Origin: Actinomycetota bacterium
GTDB taxonomy: Bacteria; Actinomycetota; Thermoleophilia; Gaiellales; F1-60-MAGs149
Length of the DNA: 64,000 nt
Direction of reading: 5' to 3'
Assembly: GCA_016870485.1 (NCBI GenBank)
Contig: VGBM01000004.1
Location: 62,001 to 126,000, forward strand
Position 1 is the first letter of the stretch. Every line of letters starts with the position of its first letter. A program made the translations under genes and the position numbers. The notes under the pieces are model-generated. The model made no database searches. It was given only the letters and a program-made list of their open reading frames with translations, and was not told where the DNA came from. Positions 30,349 through 39,084 of the stretch are shown piece by piece.

Positions 30349-31565
30349 GCCCCTGGCTGGCCGAGCGCCGCGACCTCGCGGCCCAGTCCAACGCGCTCCT
30401 CCCCGTCCCCACCCTCACGGATGAGCACTGGCGGTTCACATCCCTGCGCGGGATCGACTTCGACGCCTTCCAGCCGGTCGCGGCGCCCGCCCCGGGCGAG
30501 ATCGCGGGCGCGATCCTCGCGGACGGCGACCACGCCGGCCGCGTGGTGGTCCGCGACGGCGGCGCCGTCGTCGACGAGCTGTCGGAGGCCGTGACGGCGC
30601 AGGGCGTCGCCTTCGGCTCGATCCGCCGCCTCGCCGAGGAGCGCCCCGAGCTGGTCGAGCCCCTGCTCGGCACGATCGTCGGCTACGACGAGAAGTTCGC
30701 CGCCGAAAACGGCGCCCTGTGGACGGACGGCGTGCTCCTGCACGTGCCCGCCGGCGTCAGGGTCGCGGAGCCGTTCCACGTCGCCTACGAGATCGCCACG
30801 GAGGGCGCCGCCCAGCAGTGGCGGGCCCTGATCGTGGTCGAGGAGGGCGCCGAGGCGACGATCGTGGAGGAGCACCTGACCGGCCTGCCCGGCTACGCCA
30901 ACGGCGTGGCCGAGGTCGTGGTCGGTGCGGCCGGCCACCTCACCTACGTCGTCGTGCAGGACCGCGGCGACGCGGCGCTGCACTTCGCCGCGCACCGCGC
31001 CGAGATCGCCAAGGACGGCCTGCTCGACTGGGTGGCCTGCTCGACGGGTGCCCGCACGGGCAAGACCCGGATGGAGACCCGCCTCACCGGCGAGGGCGCC
31101 ACGGGTCGGCTCAGCGGCGTCTACGTGGTGGACGACAAGCGCCACCTCGACCTCGACACCACGCAGGAGCACGACGCCCCGAACGCGGTCTCCGACCTCG
31201 CCTTCAAGGGCGTGCTGCTCGACGAGGCCCGCTCGGTCTGGCGCGGCGTGATCCGCGTCGCCGCGGGCGCGCAGGGCACCGACTCCTACCAGGAGAACCG
31301 CAACCTGCTGCTGTCGCCGAAGGCCCGCGCCGACTCGATCCCGGGGCTCGAGATCGACACCAACGACGTGCGCTGCACCCACGGCGCCACGGCGGGCCCG
31401 GTCGACCCGATGCTGCGCTTCTACCTGATGAGCCGTGGCGTGCCGGAGGCCGAGGCCAATCGCGTGATCGTCGAGGGCTTCCTCGAGGAGGCGCTGGAGC
31501 GGATCCCCGACGAGCGCATCCGCACGGCGCTGACCGAGCACGTCATGCGCCGCATCCCGTCCTAG
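30345..31565 (+). CDS. sufD: Fe-S cluster assembly protein SufD
   Basis: Partner of SufB in the SufBC2D complex; 406 residues from a GTG overlapping the sufB stop. N-terminal helical part ([29 protein letters not shown]) is followed by the beta-helix with [28 protein letters not shown] and the C-terminal [24 protein letters not shown] (His conserved in SufD). The reading frame extends upstream through sufB but only this part is SufD. Last gene of the sufCBD operon. Confidence 0.95.
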
Positions 31566-31598
31566 CCGGGGCGGGGATCGCGGTCTACGCTGCCCGCG

Positions 31599-32507
31599 AT
31601 GGCGAGGCGGTGCTTCATGGGCGCGTTCCCGCTCGCGCAGGTCGGCGCCGAGCCGGCCGACGCCGTCCTGTTCGGGGCGCCGCACGGCACGCCCTACCCC
31701 CGGATCGACAATGAGCCGCACGCCGGCTCGATGCAGGCGCTGCGCGAGGCCCTGGCCAACGACGCCGACTGGGTCGAGCACTGGTCCTACGACGTCGGCG
31801 GGCCGCTGATGGGCACATCGGGGTTCCGGCTCGGTGACCTCGGCGACCTCCCCACGGCCGCGCAGGACGGCCCGGGCAACCGCGCCCTGATCCACGACGC
31901 GACGGCGGCGATCGTGGCCGCGGGTGCCGTGCCGATCATGGTCGGCGGTGACGATTCCGTGCCGATCCCGTTCCTGGCCGGCCTCGCCGCGCTCGGGCCG
32001 CTGACGATCCTGCAGATCGACGCGCACATCGACTGGCGCGAGGAGCGCCGGGGCGAGCCGCTCGGCTACTCGTCGACGATGCGCCGCGCCGCCGAGCTGC
32101 CGCACGTCGAGCGGATCGTGCAGGTCGGGATGCGCGCCTTCGGCAGCGCCCGCGCCCCCGAGGCCGAGTTCGCGGCCGCCTGGGGCGCGGAGATCGTGCC
32201 CGCCCGCGCGGTGCACCACCACGGCGTCGGCCCGGTGCTCGACCGGATCCCGCCCGGGTCGAACGTGGCGATCACGATCGACATGGACGCCTTCGACGCG
32301 AGCCTGATGCCCGCGGTGATGGCCCCCTCCCCCGGTGGCCTCGACTACACCCAGGTCACGGACCTGATCGCCGGGGTCGCGGAGCGGGGCCGCATCGCCG
32401 CGTTCGACCTGATCGAGTTCGTGCCCGCGCGCGACGTCGACGGCAGCGCCGTCCTCACCACGGCCTACCTCCTGCAGTTCGTGATCGCCACGCTCGCGAA
32501 CCGCTGA
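31599..32507 (+). CDS. Agmatinase/arginase-family ureohydrolase with altered first metal motif
   Basis: 302 residues with the ureohydrolase fold. The metal motifs are GGDDS at 116-120 (usual GGDHS, so Asp119 replaces the metal-binding His), DAHID at 141-145 (intact) and TIDMDAFDAS at about 226-235 (two Asp intact). Family members hydrolyse agmatine, arginine, guanidinobutyrate, proclavaminate or guanidine with two Mn ions. The substitution would change or weaken one site, so the substrate and even the reaction are open. It lies 33 bp after sufD on the same strand but need not be functionally linked. Confidence 0.75.
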   Translation: MARRCFMGAFPLAQVGAEPADAVLFGAPHGTPYPRIDNEPHAGSMQALREALANDADWVEHWSYDVGGPLMGTSGFRLGDLGDLPTAAQDGPGNRALIHDATAAIVAAGAVPIMVGGDDSVPIPFLAGLAALGPLTILQIDAHIDWREERRGEPLGYSSTMRRAAELPHVERIVQVGMRAFGSARAPEAEFAAAWGAEIVPARAVHHHGVGPVLDRIPPGSNVAITIDMDAFDASLMPAVMAPSPGGLDYTQVTDLIAGVAERGRIAAFDLIEFVPARDVDGSAVLTTAYLLQFVIATLANR

Positions 32508-32510
32508 GGC

Positions 32511-34115
32511 TCAGCGGCGACGCGCGACCGCGGTCTCCTGAATGGAGCGCGAGAGGGTGCCCACGGGCGGCGTCAGCACGATGCGCACCGCGAAGACGGT
32601 GCGCGCCCGGCGCACGAGCGCCCGGCCGGCGCCGGTCATCCGGCAGCGCAGCGCGTACACGCCGGGGGCCGCAACGGAGCGCCCGCTGCTGCAGTAGACG
32701 CGGCGCGTCTTGACCACGGCCATGGCGAGGTTGCCGGCCTGGTCGGCGGTGACGGTGACCGAGAAGACGACCGCCTTCGCGGTCGTGCGGGCCACGACCG
32801 CCGTGGCGGTCAGCTCGCGGGCCGCCGTGCTGCGCCGCGGCGTCACCGGCTTCGACTTCGCGCTCGCGGGGCCGAGGCCGAGCGCGTTGCGCGCCTGCAC
32901 GGTGAAGGTGTACTGCGTGCCGTTGGCGAGCCCCTCGACCGTGCACGACGTGGCGCCCGTCGCCGTGCAGGTGGCGCCGCCGGGGGCGGCGGTGACGAGG
33001 TACGAGGCGATCGGGGCGCCGCCGTCGCCCGCTGGGGCCGTCCAGGCCACGGTCACGGAGCGGTCGCCGCGGGCGCCGTTGGCGGCGGTGGGCGCGCCGG
33101 GCAGGGTCGCGGTCGACGGGCAGAGCGCGAGCCCGGTCGCGGCGACGGCCGCGAGCGAGCCGGAGCGCGCGCCGGCGGCCGTGTAGGCGCCGATCGCGGT
33201 GGTCTCCGCGGCGTAGACGGCGCCGGTGGGGCCGACGCCGATCGTGTCCACCCGGCCGACGGGGACGGCTCCGGCGCCGCCGCCGTCCTGCGGCGTGGCC
33301 ACGGGGATTGCGAACAGCCGCGGCTGGGTGGTCGCCAGGTAGGCGGTGGCGCCGTCGGCCGAGACCGCGAGGGCGGTCGGCGCGCCGCCGAGGTCGTCGT
33401 CGCCGACCCCGACCGCCGGGCCGGCCGGGTTCGCGGCGTCGAGGACCATGATGGTGTCGACGCCGCCAGCCGTGGTGATGGCGATGACGATCCGGGTCGC
33501 GGTGACGGCGAGGGCGTGGCCCTCCGTGGCGTCGATCAGGACGGTCGACGCGGGTGCGGTGGCGTCGGCGCCGGTGGGCAGCAGGTGCAGGCGGACCTGG
33601 GCGGGGGCTGCGGTCAGGGCATACAGGGTGGCGCCGTCGCGCGAGACGGCGAGGTCGACGAGCGGGGAGGCGCCGTCGAGCGGCGCGGTGGTGGCGACGA
33701 CCTGCCGGGTGGCCGTGTCGACGATCGAGACGGTCCGCGCGGTGGCGTTGAGGACGTAGGCGCGGGGACGGGTCGGGGACAGCACGACCCTCGTCGGCCC
33801 GGAGCCGCTGGGCAGCGCGATCGCGGCGCTCTGCGTGAGCGGGCCCGTGGCCACGACGACGAGGCGGTCGCCGGCCGCGTCGGGCACGTACGCCGTGGCG
33901 CTGTCCGCGCTGATCGCCGGCTGGCGCAGCTGGGCGCCCGCGACCGTCAGGGAGCCCGTCGAGCCCGAGCCCGTCGGGAAGGAGGTCAGCGTGGCTGTGC
34001 CCGCGCTGGCCAGGCCGGCGTTGGCACAGATCTCCTGCGCGGAGGCGGGGGCGGCGAGACCGAGCGCCGCCAGCGCGGCGACGACGAGCACCGCCGCGGG
34101 GCGGACGCCGTGCAT
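32511..34115 (-). CDS. Secreted beta-propeller protein with fibronectin type III domain
   Basis: 534 residues. A signal peptide (AAVLVVAALAALGLAAPASA) is followed by YncE-like propeller repeats (TAYVPDAAGDRLVVVATGP, RAYVLNATARTVSIVDTATRQVV, TLYALTAAPAQVRLHLLPTG), a Fn3 domain at about 345-430 (PGAPTAANGARGDRSVTVAW ... NGTQYTFTVQARNALGLGPAS) and a C-terminal beta domain with two Cys. Probably exported and surface-associated; no enzyme motif is visible. Convergent with the ureohydrolase gene, 3 bp apart. Confidence 0.7.
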   Translation of the reverse strand: MHGVRPAAVLVVAALAALGLAAPASAQEICANAGLASAGTATLTSFPTGSGSTGSLTVAGAQLRQPAISADSATAYVPDAAGDRLVVVATGPLTQSAAIALPSGSGPTRVVLSPTRPRAYVLNATARTVSIVDTATRQVVATTAPLDGASPLVDLAVSRDGATLYALTAAPAQVRLHLLPTGADATAPASTVLIDATEGHALAVTATRIVIAITTAGGVDTIMVLDAANPAGPAVGVGDDDLGGAPTALAVSADGATAYLATTQPRLFAIPVATPQDGGGAGAVPVGRVDTIGVGPTGAVYAAETTAIGAYTAAGARSGSLAAVAATGLALCPSTATLPGAPTAANGARGDRSVTVAWTAPAGDGGAPIASYLVTAAPGGATCTATGATSCTVEGLANGTQYTFTVQARNALGLGPASAKSKPVTPRRSTAARELTATAVVARTTAKAVVFSVTVTADQAGNLAMAVVKTRRVYCSSGRSVAAPGVYALRCRMTGAGRALVRRARTVFAVRIVLTPPVGTLSRSIQETAVARRR

Positions 34116-34289
34116 GGGCCCACTCTACGTGCGTGTGCGCGCGGTTCCTGCGCGGGTCGGGGCGCTCGGAGGCACGGACCGCGGGTCGCGGCGCGGCGTG
34201 CGGGCGCCGCCAGGGCCGATCCGGCACCGTCCGGGGGACTGCGGTCGGCGACAGTGGCCCCATGACCGGAAGCGGGCTCGCGCACGATG

Positions 34290-34311
34290 TGTATGGCATT
34301 ATGTATGGCAT
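34290..34311 (+). promoter_or_regulatory. Direct repeat at the toxin-antitoxin promoter
   Basis: Two copies of TGTATGGCAT (34290-34299 and 34302-34311), 12 bp period, in an otherwise GC-rich stretch. The second copy overlaps the antitoxin ATG. Ribbon-helix-helix antitoxins bind tandem half-sites like these to repress their own operon; that it is such an operator is inference. Confidence 0.5.
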
Positions 34312-34516
34312 GCATCGGACGACGATCTACTTGCCGGAGGACCTCAAGGATCGCCTCGCGCAGGAGGCGCGGCGGCGCGGGGTGACGGAGGCGCAGGTCA
34401 TCCGCGAGGCGCTCGCCGGGGCCCTCGCGCGACCCCGCCCCCGTGGAGGCCTCCTCTCCTGCGGGGACATCGTCGCGCGACGCGACGAACTGCTGGAGGG
34501 GTTCGGAGAGTCGTGA
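34310..34516 (+). CDS. Ribbon-helix-helix antitoxin, VapB-like
   Basis: 68 residues, start at the ATG 34310-34312 (MHRTTIYLPEDLKDRLAQEA), an ATG 9 bp upstream being possible. The N-terminal strand TTIYLP and helices RLAQEARRRGVTEAQVIREAL form a CopG/MetJ-type DNA-binding domain; the remaining residues (GGLLSCGDIVARRDELLEGFGES) would wrap the toxin. It overlaps the PIN-domain gene by 4 bp (GTGA), the classic antitoxin-toxin order. Confidence 0.85.
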   Translation: MHRTTIYLPEDLKDRLAQEARRRGVTEAQVIREALAGALARPRPRGGLLSCGDIVARRDELLEGFGES

Positions 34517-34923
34517 TCATCGCCGACACCGGAGCGCTGATCAGCCACCTCGACGTGCTGGAGCCCGCCCATGAGCGCGTGACGGCGATCATCGACGCCG
34601 AGCGCGACCCGATCGTGATCAGCCCCTTCGTCCTCGCCGAGCTCGACTACCTGATCGGGAAGCGGCTCGGCCCGCGTGCCGCGCGCGTCGCGCTCGACGA
34701 GCTCTCGGGGGGCGCGTACGAGATCGCCCTGTACGGGGCCGACGATGTGCGCCGCACCCTGCGCGTGCTCGATCGCCACGCAGAGCGACGGCTCGGCCTG
34801 ACCGATGCGTCCCTCGTGGTGCTCGCCGACCGCTACGCGGCGACGACGATCCTCACCGTCGATCGCCGCGACTTCCGGGGCCTCGTCCGCGGCGACGGCA
34901 CCCCCCTGACGATCCTGCCCTAG
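34513..34923 (+). CDS. PIN-domain toxin ribonuclease, VapC-like
   Basis: 136 residues. The acidic residues of a PIN nuclease are present: D5 (IADTGAL), E43 (LAELDYL), D98 (LTDASLV) and D117 or D120 (LTVDRRDF). VapC toxins are Mg-dependent RNases that cut tRNA or rRNA when the antitoxin is degraded. Translation is coupled to the antitoxin. Its stop overlaps the stop of the convergent HisD-like gene by 4 bp. The RNA target cannot be told from sequence. Confidence 0.87.
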   Translation: MIIADTGALISHLDVLEPAHERVTAIIDAERDPIVISPFVLAELDYLIGKRLGPRAARVALDELSGGAYEIALYGADDVRRTLRVLDRHAERRLGLTDASLVVLADRYAATTILTVDRRDFRGLVRGDGTPLTILP

Positions 34924-36251
34924 CGACCGCGGGCGAGCCGCTCGTGGATCACGGCCGCGTGGGCGGGGAAGTCCTCGTGGTCGGCGAGGGCGAGGATGTC
35001 GGGGGCGAGGGCCGCCAGGGCATCCGCGCTGGCCCTCGCCACGGAGATCGTCTTCGTGAAGGCGAGCGAGGTCACGCCGCTCGTGACCCGGGCGTAGCCC
35101 GAGGTCGGCAGGGTGGCGGGGATCCCGATCAGGTAGTTGCCGGCGCTGAACGGCGTGTGCTGGCCGAGCAGGACCTCGCCGGCGTGCTCGATGCCGGCCA
35201 GGACCGCCTCGTCGTCCGCGGTGGCGATCTGCATGTGCTCGGGTGCGTAGAGGTTCGCGACCTCGATCGCCTCGGCCCGGTCGCGGACGAGGATCGCCCC
35301 GCCGACCTGGCCGATCGCGCTCGCCGCGTAGCCGCGCCGCGGCTCGGGCAGCGCGGCGAGGCGCCGCTCGAGCTCGGGCTGCACCCCGCTGATCACGGCC
35401 TCGCGCCAGGTCACGAGCACGCTGGCCGAGTCGGCCCCGTGCTCGGCCTCGTTGAGGAGGTCGGCGGCGAGGAGGCCGAGGTCGGCGGTCTCGTCGGCCA
35501 GGATCAGGCTCTCGGACGCGGCCAGGATCTGCATGCCGACGACGCCGTGGCGCTGGACCTCGAGCTGGGCGGCGGCGACCGGCGGGCTGCCGGGGCCGAG
35601 CACCTTGCGGCAGGCGGGGATCGACTCGGTGCCGAAGGCGAGCGCGGCGACGCCGGCCGGGCCGTTGGCCCGGAACACGTCCCGCAGCCCCAGCTCCGCG
35701 GCCACCACGAGGACGGCGGGGTCGACCGCGCCGTCGCCGCCCGGCATCGGGGGCACCACCACGCCGATCGCGGGCACGCCCGCCACGACGGCCGGCGTGC
35801 CGATCTGCACCAGGACGCTCGGGAACGAGCCCTTGCCGCTCGGCACGAACAGCCCGGCGCTCGCAATCGCGGTGCGCTTCTCGCCGACCTCGAGGCCCGG
35901 GTCGAGCTCGACCCGCCAGTCGCCATGGCGCATGACCTGCTCGTTGAAGCGGCGCGAGTGGTCGATCGCGGCGCGGATCGCCGCCTGCACCGGCGCCGGC
36001 ACCTCGTCTTGCGCCCGCGCGAACTCCGCGTCGGTGATGCGCAGTCCGCCGAGCTCCACCCGGCAGCCGTCGAAGCGCGCGAGCGCGTCGCAGACCGCGG
36101 CGTCGCCGCGGGCGCGCACGTCGGCGACGAGCTCCGCGATGGACGCGCCGAGCGCCGGGTCGAAGACGTCGCGGAGGCCGCGCTCGAGCAGCGCGGCCCG
36201 GCCGGCGGCATCGAGGTCGGCCCAGCGGTGGACGGCGAGCGGCCCGGTCAT
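34920..36251 (-). CDS. Histidinol-dehydrogenase-family dehydrogenase, divergent
   Basis: 443 residues with HisD fold throughout (AGLFVPSGKGSFPS, LLNEAEHGADSASVLVT, APEHMQIA, LPTSGYARVTSGV). Aligned to E. coli HisD by eye, the Zn ligand Gln259 is Glu268, His262 is His271, Asp360 is Asn372 (AGNY), His419 is His431; the substrate-contacting His367 (GxNHVLPT) is Ala379 (GIPATLPT). Glu/His of PEH are kept. HisD-family enzymes with GNY...A.LPT include non-biosynthetic paralogues such as sulfopropanediol dehydrogenase HpsN. No other his gene is near. Most likely an NAD-dependent alcohol dehydrogenase of unknown substrate, with true HisD encoded elsewhere. Confidence 0.8.
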   Translation of the reverse strand: MTGPLAVHRWADLDAAGRAALLERGLRDVFDPALGASIAELVADVRARGDAAVCDALARFDGCRVELGGLRITDAEFARAQDEVPAPVQAAIRAAIDHSRRFNEQVMRHGDWRVELDPGLEVGEKRTAIASAGLFVPSGKGSFPSVLVQIGTPAVVAGVPAIGVVVPPMPGGDGAVDPAVLVVAAELGLRDVFRANGPAGVAALAFGTESIPACRKVLGPGSPPVAAAQLEVQRHGVVGMQILAASESLILADETADLGLLAADLLNEAEHGADSASVLVTWREAVISGVQPELERRLAALPEPRRGYAASAIGQVGGAILVRDRAEAIEVANLYAPEHMQIATADDEAVLAGIEHAGEVLLGQHTPFSAGNYLIGIPATLPTSGYARVTSGVTSLAFTKTISVARASADALAALAPDILALADHEDFPAHAAVIHERLARGR

Positions 36252-36311
36252 CGGGCCACACGGTAGGCGTCCACGGGCGGCCCGGGCGCGATACGACTTT
36301 AGACGACGTTT

Positions 36312-36330
36312 CGTTAGACTGCCCTAACGC
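36312..36330 (+). promoter_or_regulatory. Inverted-repeat operator candidate in front of sufS
   Basis: CGTTAG-ACTGCC-CTAACG (36312-36329) is a perfect 6-bp inverted repeat with a 6-bp spacer, ending 2 bp before the sufS ATG. Its right part TTAGACTGCCCTAACGC matches 15 of 17 bases with the element upstream of sufC. A repressor bound here would block transcription start or elongation. Confidence 0.6.
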
Positions 36331-36331
36331 G

Positions 36332-37585
36332 ATGGCCACGCACGAGACAGACACCGCGCTCGACGTCGCGCGGATCCGCGCCGACTTCCCGATCCTCGCC
36401 CGGGAGGTCAACGGCCGCCCGCTGGCCTACCTCGACTCGGCCTCGACCTCCCAGAAGCCGCGGGCCGTCCTCGACGCGATGCGTGCCTTCTACGTGACCG
36501 CGAACGCCAACGTGCACCGCGGTGTCTACACGCTCGGGGTCGAGAGCACCGACGCCTTCGAGGCCGCCCGCGACGCGGTGCAGGGCCTGCTCAACGCGCC
36601 CTCCCGCCGCGAGGTCGTCTTCACGCGCAACACGACCGAGGCGATCAACCTCGTCGCGCAGACCCACGGCCGTGCCACCTGCGGGCCGGGCGACGTGATC
36701 GTCTCGACGGTGCTCGAGCACCACGCCAACCTCGTCCCGTGGCAGGTGCTCGCCGAGCAGACCGGGGCCACGTTGCGCTTCCTCGACATCGATGACGAGG
36801 GCCACCTGCAGCTCGACGCCCTCGACGGCTTCGCCCGCGAGGGGCGGGTGCGGATCGTCGCCGTCACCCACCAGTCCAACACGCTCGGGGTGCGTCCGCC
36901 GGTCGACGAAATCGTGCGCTGGGCGCACGCGCAGGGCGCCGTGGTCGTCCTCGACGCGGCCCAGACCGTGCCCAACCGCCCCGTCGACGTGCAGACGCTC
37001 GGCGCCGACTTCGTCGCCTTCTCCGGGCACAAGACGCTCGGCCCGACCGGCATCGGGGCCCTGTGGGGCCGTGAGGAGCTCCTGCAGGCGATGCCGCCGT
37101 TTCTGACCGGTGGCGAGATGATCCGCTCGGTGCGGCTCGACCGCACCGCCTGGAACACCCTGCCCTGGAAGTTCGAGGCGGGCACGCCCGCCTACGCGGA
37201 GGCGGTCGCGCTGCACGCGGCGATCGACTACCTGACGGCGGTCGGCCTCGAGGCGATCGACGCCCACGAGCTCCGGATCACGGCCTACGCCCTCGACCGC
37301 CTCGCCGAGGTGCCCGGGCTGCGGGTCGTGGGGCCGCGCGACGCCGCGTTGCGGGGCGGCGTCGTGTCGTTCGTCCTCGACGACGTGCACCCGCACGACG
37401 TCGCCGAGATCCTGGACCGGCACGCGGTCTGCGTGCGCGCCGGCCACCACTGCACGCAGCCGCTCGTGGAGCGGCTCGGGCTGGCCGCCACCGTGCGCGC
37501 CTCCTTCTACCTGTACACCGCGACCGACGACGTCGACCGGCTCGTCGAGGGTCTGCTCGACGCCCGGCGTGTGATGGGGGTGTAG
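36332..37585 (+). CDS. sufS: Cysteine desulfurase SufS
   Basis: PLP enzyme that takes sulfur from cysteine as a persulfide for Fe-S assembly; 417 residues. The PLP lysine is K234 in SGHKTLGPTG, with LDAAQTVPNRPVDV before it; the persulfide cysteine is C374 in RAGHHCTQP. The Arg-His-His-Cys loop is of the short SufS type that pairs with SufU. Directly followed by sufU, with 2 bp between. It is 5 kb from sufCBD, sharing the upstream element. Confidence 0.95.
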   Translation: MATHETDTALDVARIRADFPILAREVNGRPLAYLDSASTSQKPRAVLDAMRAFYVTANANVHRGVYTLGVESTDAFEAARDAVQGLLNAPSRREVVFTRNTTEAINLVAQTHGRATCGPGDVIVSTVLEHHANLVPWQVLAEQTGATLRFLDIDDEGHLQLDALDGFAREGRVRIVAVTHQSNTLGVRPPVDEIVRWAHAQGAVVVLDAAQTVPNRPVDVQTLGADFVAFSGHKTLGPTGIGALWGREELLQAMPPFLTGGEMIRSVRLDRTAWNTLPWKFEAGTPAYAEAVALHAAIDYLTAVGLEAIDAHELRITAYALDRLAEVPGLRVVGPRDAALRGGVVSFVLDDVHPHDVAEILDRHAVCVRAGHHCTQPLVERLGLAATVRASFYLYTATDDVDRLVEGLLDARRVMGV

Positions 37586-37587
37586 CC

Positions 37588-38010
37588 GTGGACGACGATC
37601 TCTACCGCGAGAACCTGATGGATCACTACCGCCATCCGCGCCACCACGGCGTGCTGGAGGGGGCGGACGCAGAGGCCGAGGGCCAGAACCCGCTCTGTGG
37701 CGATCAGGTCACCGTGATGGTGCGGCTCGAGGACGGGCGGATCGGCGAGATGCGCTTCACCGGGCACGGCTGCGCCGTCTCGCAGGCCGCCACGTCGATG
37801 CTGACCGAGCTGGTCGAGGGGATGCCCGTGGCCGAGGCGGCGGCCCTGCCCTCGCAGGCGATTCTCGACGAGCTCGCGATCCCGCTCTCGGCGATGCGCG
37901 TGAAGTGCGCCGTGCTCGGTCTCGGCACCCTCAAGGTGGCGCTGCACCGCGCGGCCGGCACCCCGCTCCCGGCGGAGTGGGGCGACGCCGACGAGATCGT
38001 CTGGTCCTAG
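37588..38010 (+). CDS. sufU: Zinc-dependent sulfurtransferase SufU
   Basis: 140-residue IscU-like protein that accepts sulfur from SufS. The metal/sulfur ligands are C37 and D39 (NPLCGDQ), C62 (GHGCAVSQAATSML) and C107 (RVKCAVLG). The extra segment between C62 and C107 is the SufU-specific insert absent from IscU. GTG start 2 bp after sufS. Convergent overlap of 4 bp with the next gene. Confidence 0.93.
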   Translation: MDDDLYRENLMDHYRHPRHHGVLEGADAEAEGQNPLCGDQVTVMVRLEDGRIGEMRFTGHGCAVSQAATSMLTELVEGMPVAEAAALPSQAILDELAIPLSAMRVKCAVLGLGTLKVALHRAAGTPLPAEWGDADEIVWS

Positions 38011-39050
38011 GCGTGCTCGGCCTGGTCGAGCAGGCGCTCGCCGCGCACGGCGAGCTCGAGCCGGAAGCGGTCGTCGGCGTGCTGGAGGTCGAGGCCGGTC
38101 AACTTGGCGATGCGGGCGAGGCGGTAGCGCACGGTGCGCTCGTGGACCTGCAGCGCGCGGGCCGTGGCGGCGACGCTGAGCCCCTCCTGGAGCCAGGTCT
38201 CCACCGTCTCGACGTAGTGCGGGCCGCCGCTGCGCCGGCTGCGCAGCGGGTCGAGCGTCGACTCGACGAGCTCGCGCAGGGTCGCCCGGTCCTGGCCGAT
38301 CAGGGCCTCGGGCAGCACGTCCGTGTAGGGCACGACGCCGCGCAGGCCGAGCCGGCGCGCCACGTCGAGGGCGCGCAAGGCCTCGCCGTACGAGGTGCGG
38401 ATCCCCGCCACGCCGAGCCCGGGGCGTCCGAGCCCCGCCGTCTCGGGACCGCGCGGCGCCCGGCCCGTCAGGACGGCCACGGTGGTGCCGGCGCGCGGCG
38501 CGGCTAGCGCGCCCGCCTCGCGGAAGCGGTCGAGGATCGCCTCGGACACCTCGCCCACCACGATCACGCTGCGGCGGCCGCCGATGTCGACGCCGAGCCG
38601 GCCGGCGGTCTCCATCACGCGATCGGGCGGCATCCCGCCGAGCAGCCAGTCGAGGAGGGTCGCGCGGGCGCTCTCGTCGCGGCGGACGGCGCTCTGCTGG
38701 GCGCGCACGTAGCCGTCGGCGAGGGCCTTGGCGCCGTCGTCGAGCACCCGCATCATCACGCCGGCCCGCCGGCTGATCGCCTTCGCGTCGCCCTCCGTGC
38801 CCGCATCGCGCCAGACCACCCAGCCCGCGGTCAGCCACGCGTCGACGGCGGTCGGCAGCGGCAGGCCCGCGTCGGCGGCGTGCGCACCGGCCGAGGTCAG
38901 CCGCGAGCGGGCCGCGGGCGCCAGGCGGTCGCCGCTCCTCGCGGAGCGCTGCAGGAGGCCGACCCAGCTCGACAGGTCGAGCTCGGCGGCCTGCTCGCCG
39001 ACGTCGGCGATGACGGCGCGCACGTCCTTGGCGTGGGGGTCGGAGGCCAC
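38007..39050 (-). CDS. PucR-type helix-turn-helix transcriptional regulator
   Basis: About 347 residues from the GTG at 39048-39050 (AAGG 10 nt upstream); a longer frame starting at 39107 would overlap the neighbouring gene. The C-terminal PucR_2/HTH_30 domain is clear: ETWLQEGLSVAATARALQVHERTVRYRLARI at about 285-317, preceded by a GGDEF-like/CdaR-type middle region. The N-terminal half is helical and unassigned. Such regulators respond to purine, GABA or other small-molecule cues. No effector is suggested by its neighbours, though it is next to sufSU. Confidence 0.75.
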   Translation of the reverse strand: MASDPHAKDVRAVIADVGEQAAELDLSSWVGLLQRSARSGDRLAPAARSRLTSAGAHAADAGLPLPTAVDAWLTAGWVVWRDAGTEGDAKAISRRAGVMMRVLDDGAKALADGYVRAQQSAVRRDESARATLLDWLLGGMPPDRVMETAGRLGVDIGGRRSVIVVGEVSEAILDRFREAGALAAPRAGTTVAVLTGRAPRGPETAGLGRPGLGVAGIRTSYGEALRALDVARRLGLRGVVPYTDVLPEALIGQDRATLRELVESTLDPLRSRRSGGPHYVETVETWLQEGLSVAATARALQVHERTVRYRLARIAKLTGLDLQHADDRFRLELAVRGERLLDQAEHA

Positions 39051-39084
39051 GGCCCGAGACCTTACCGGTTTCCGGCAAGCCGCG

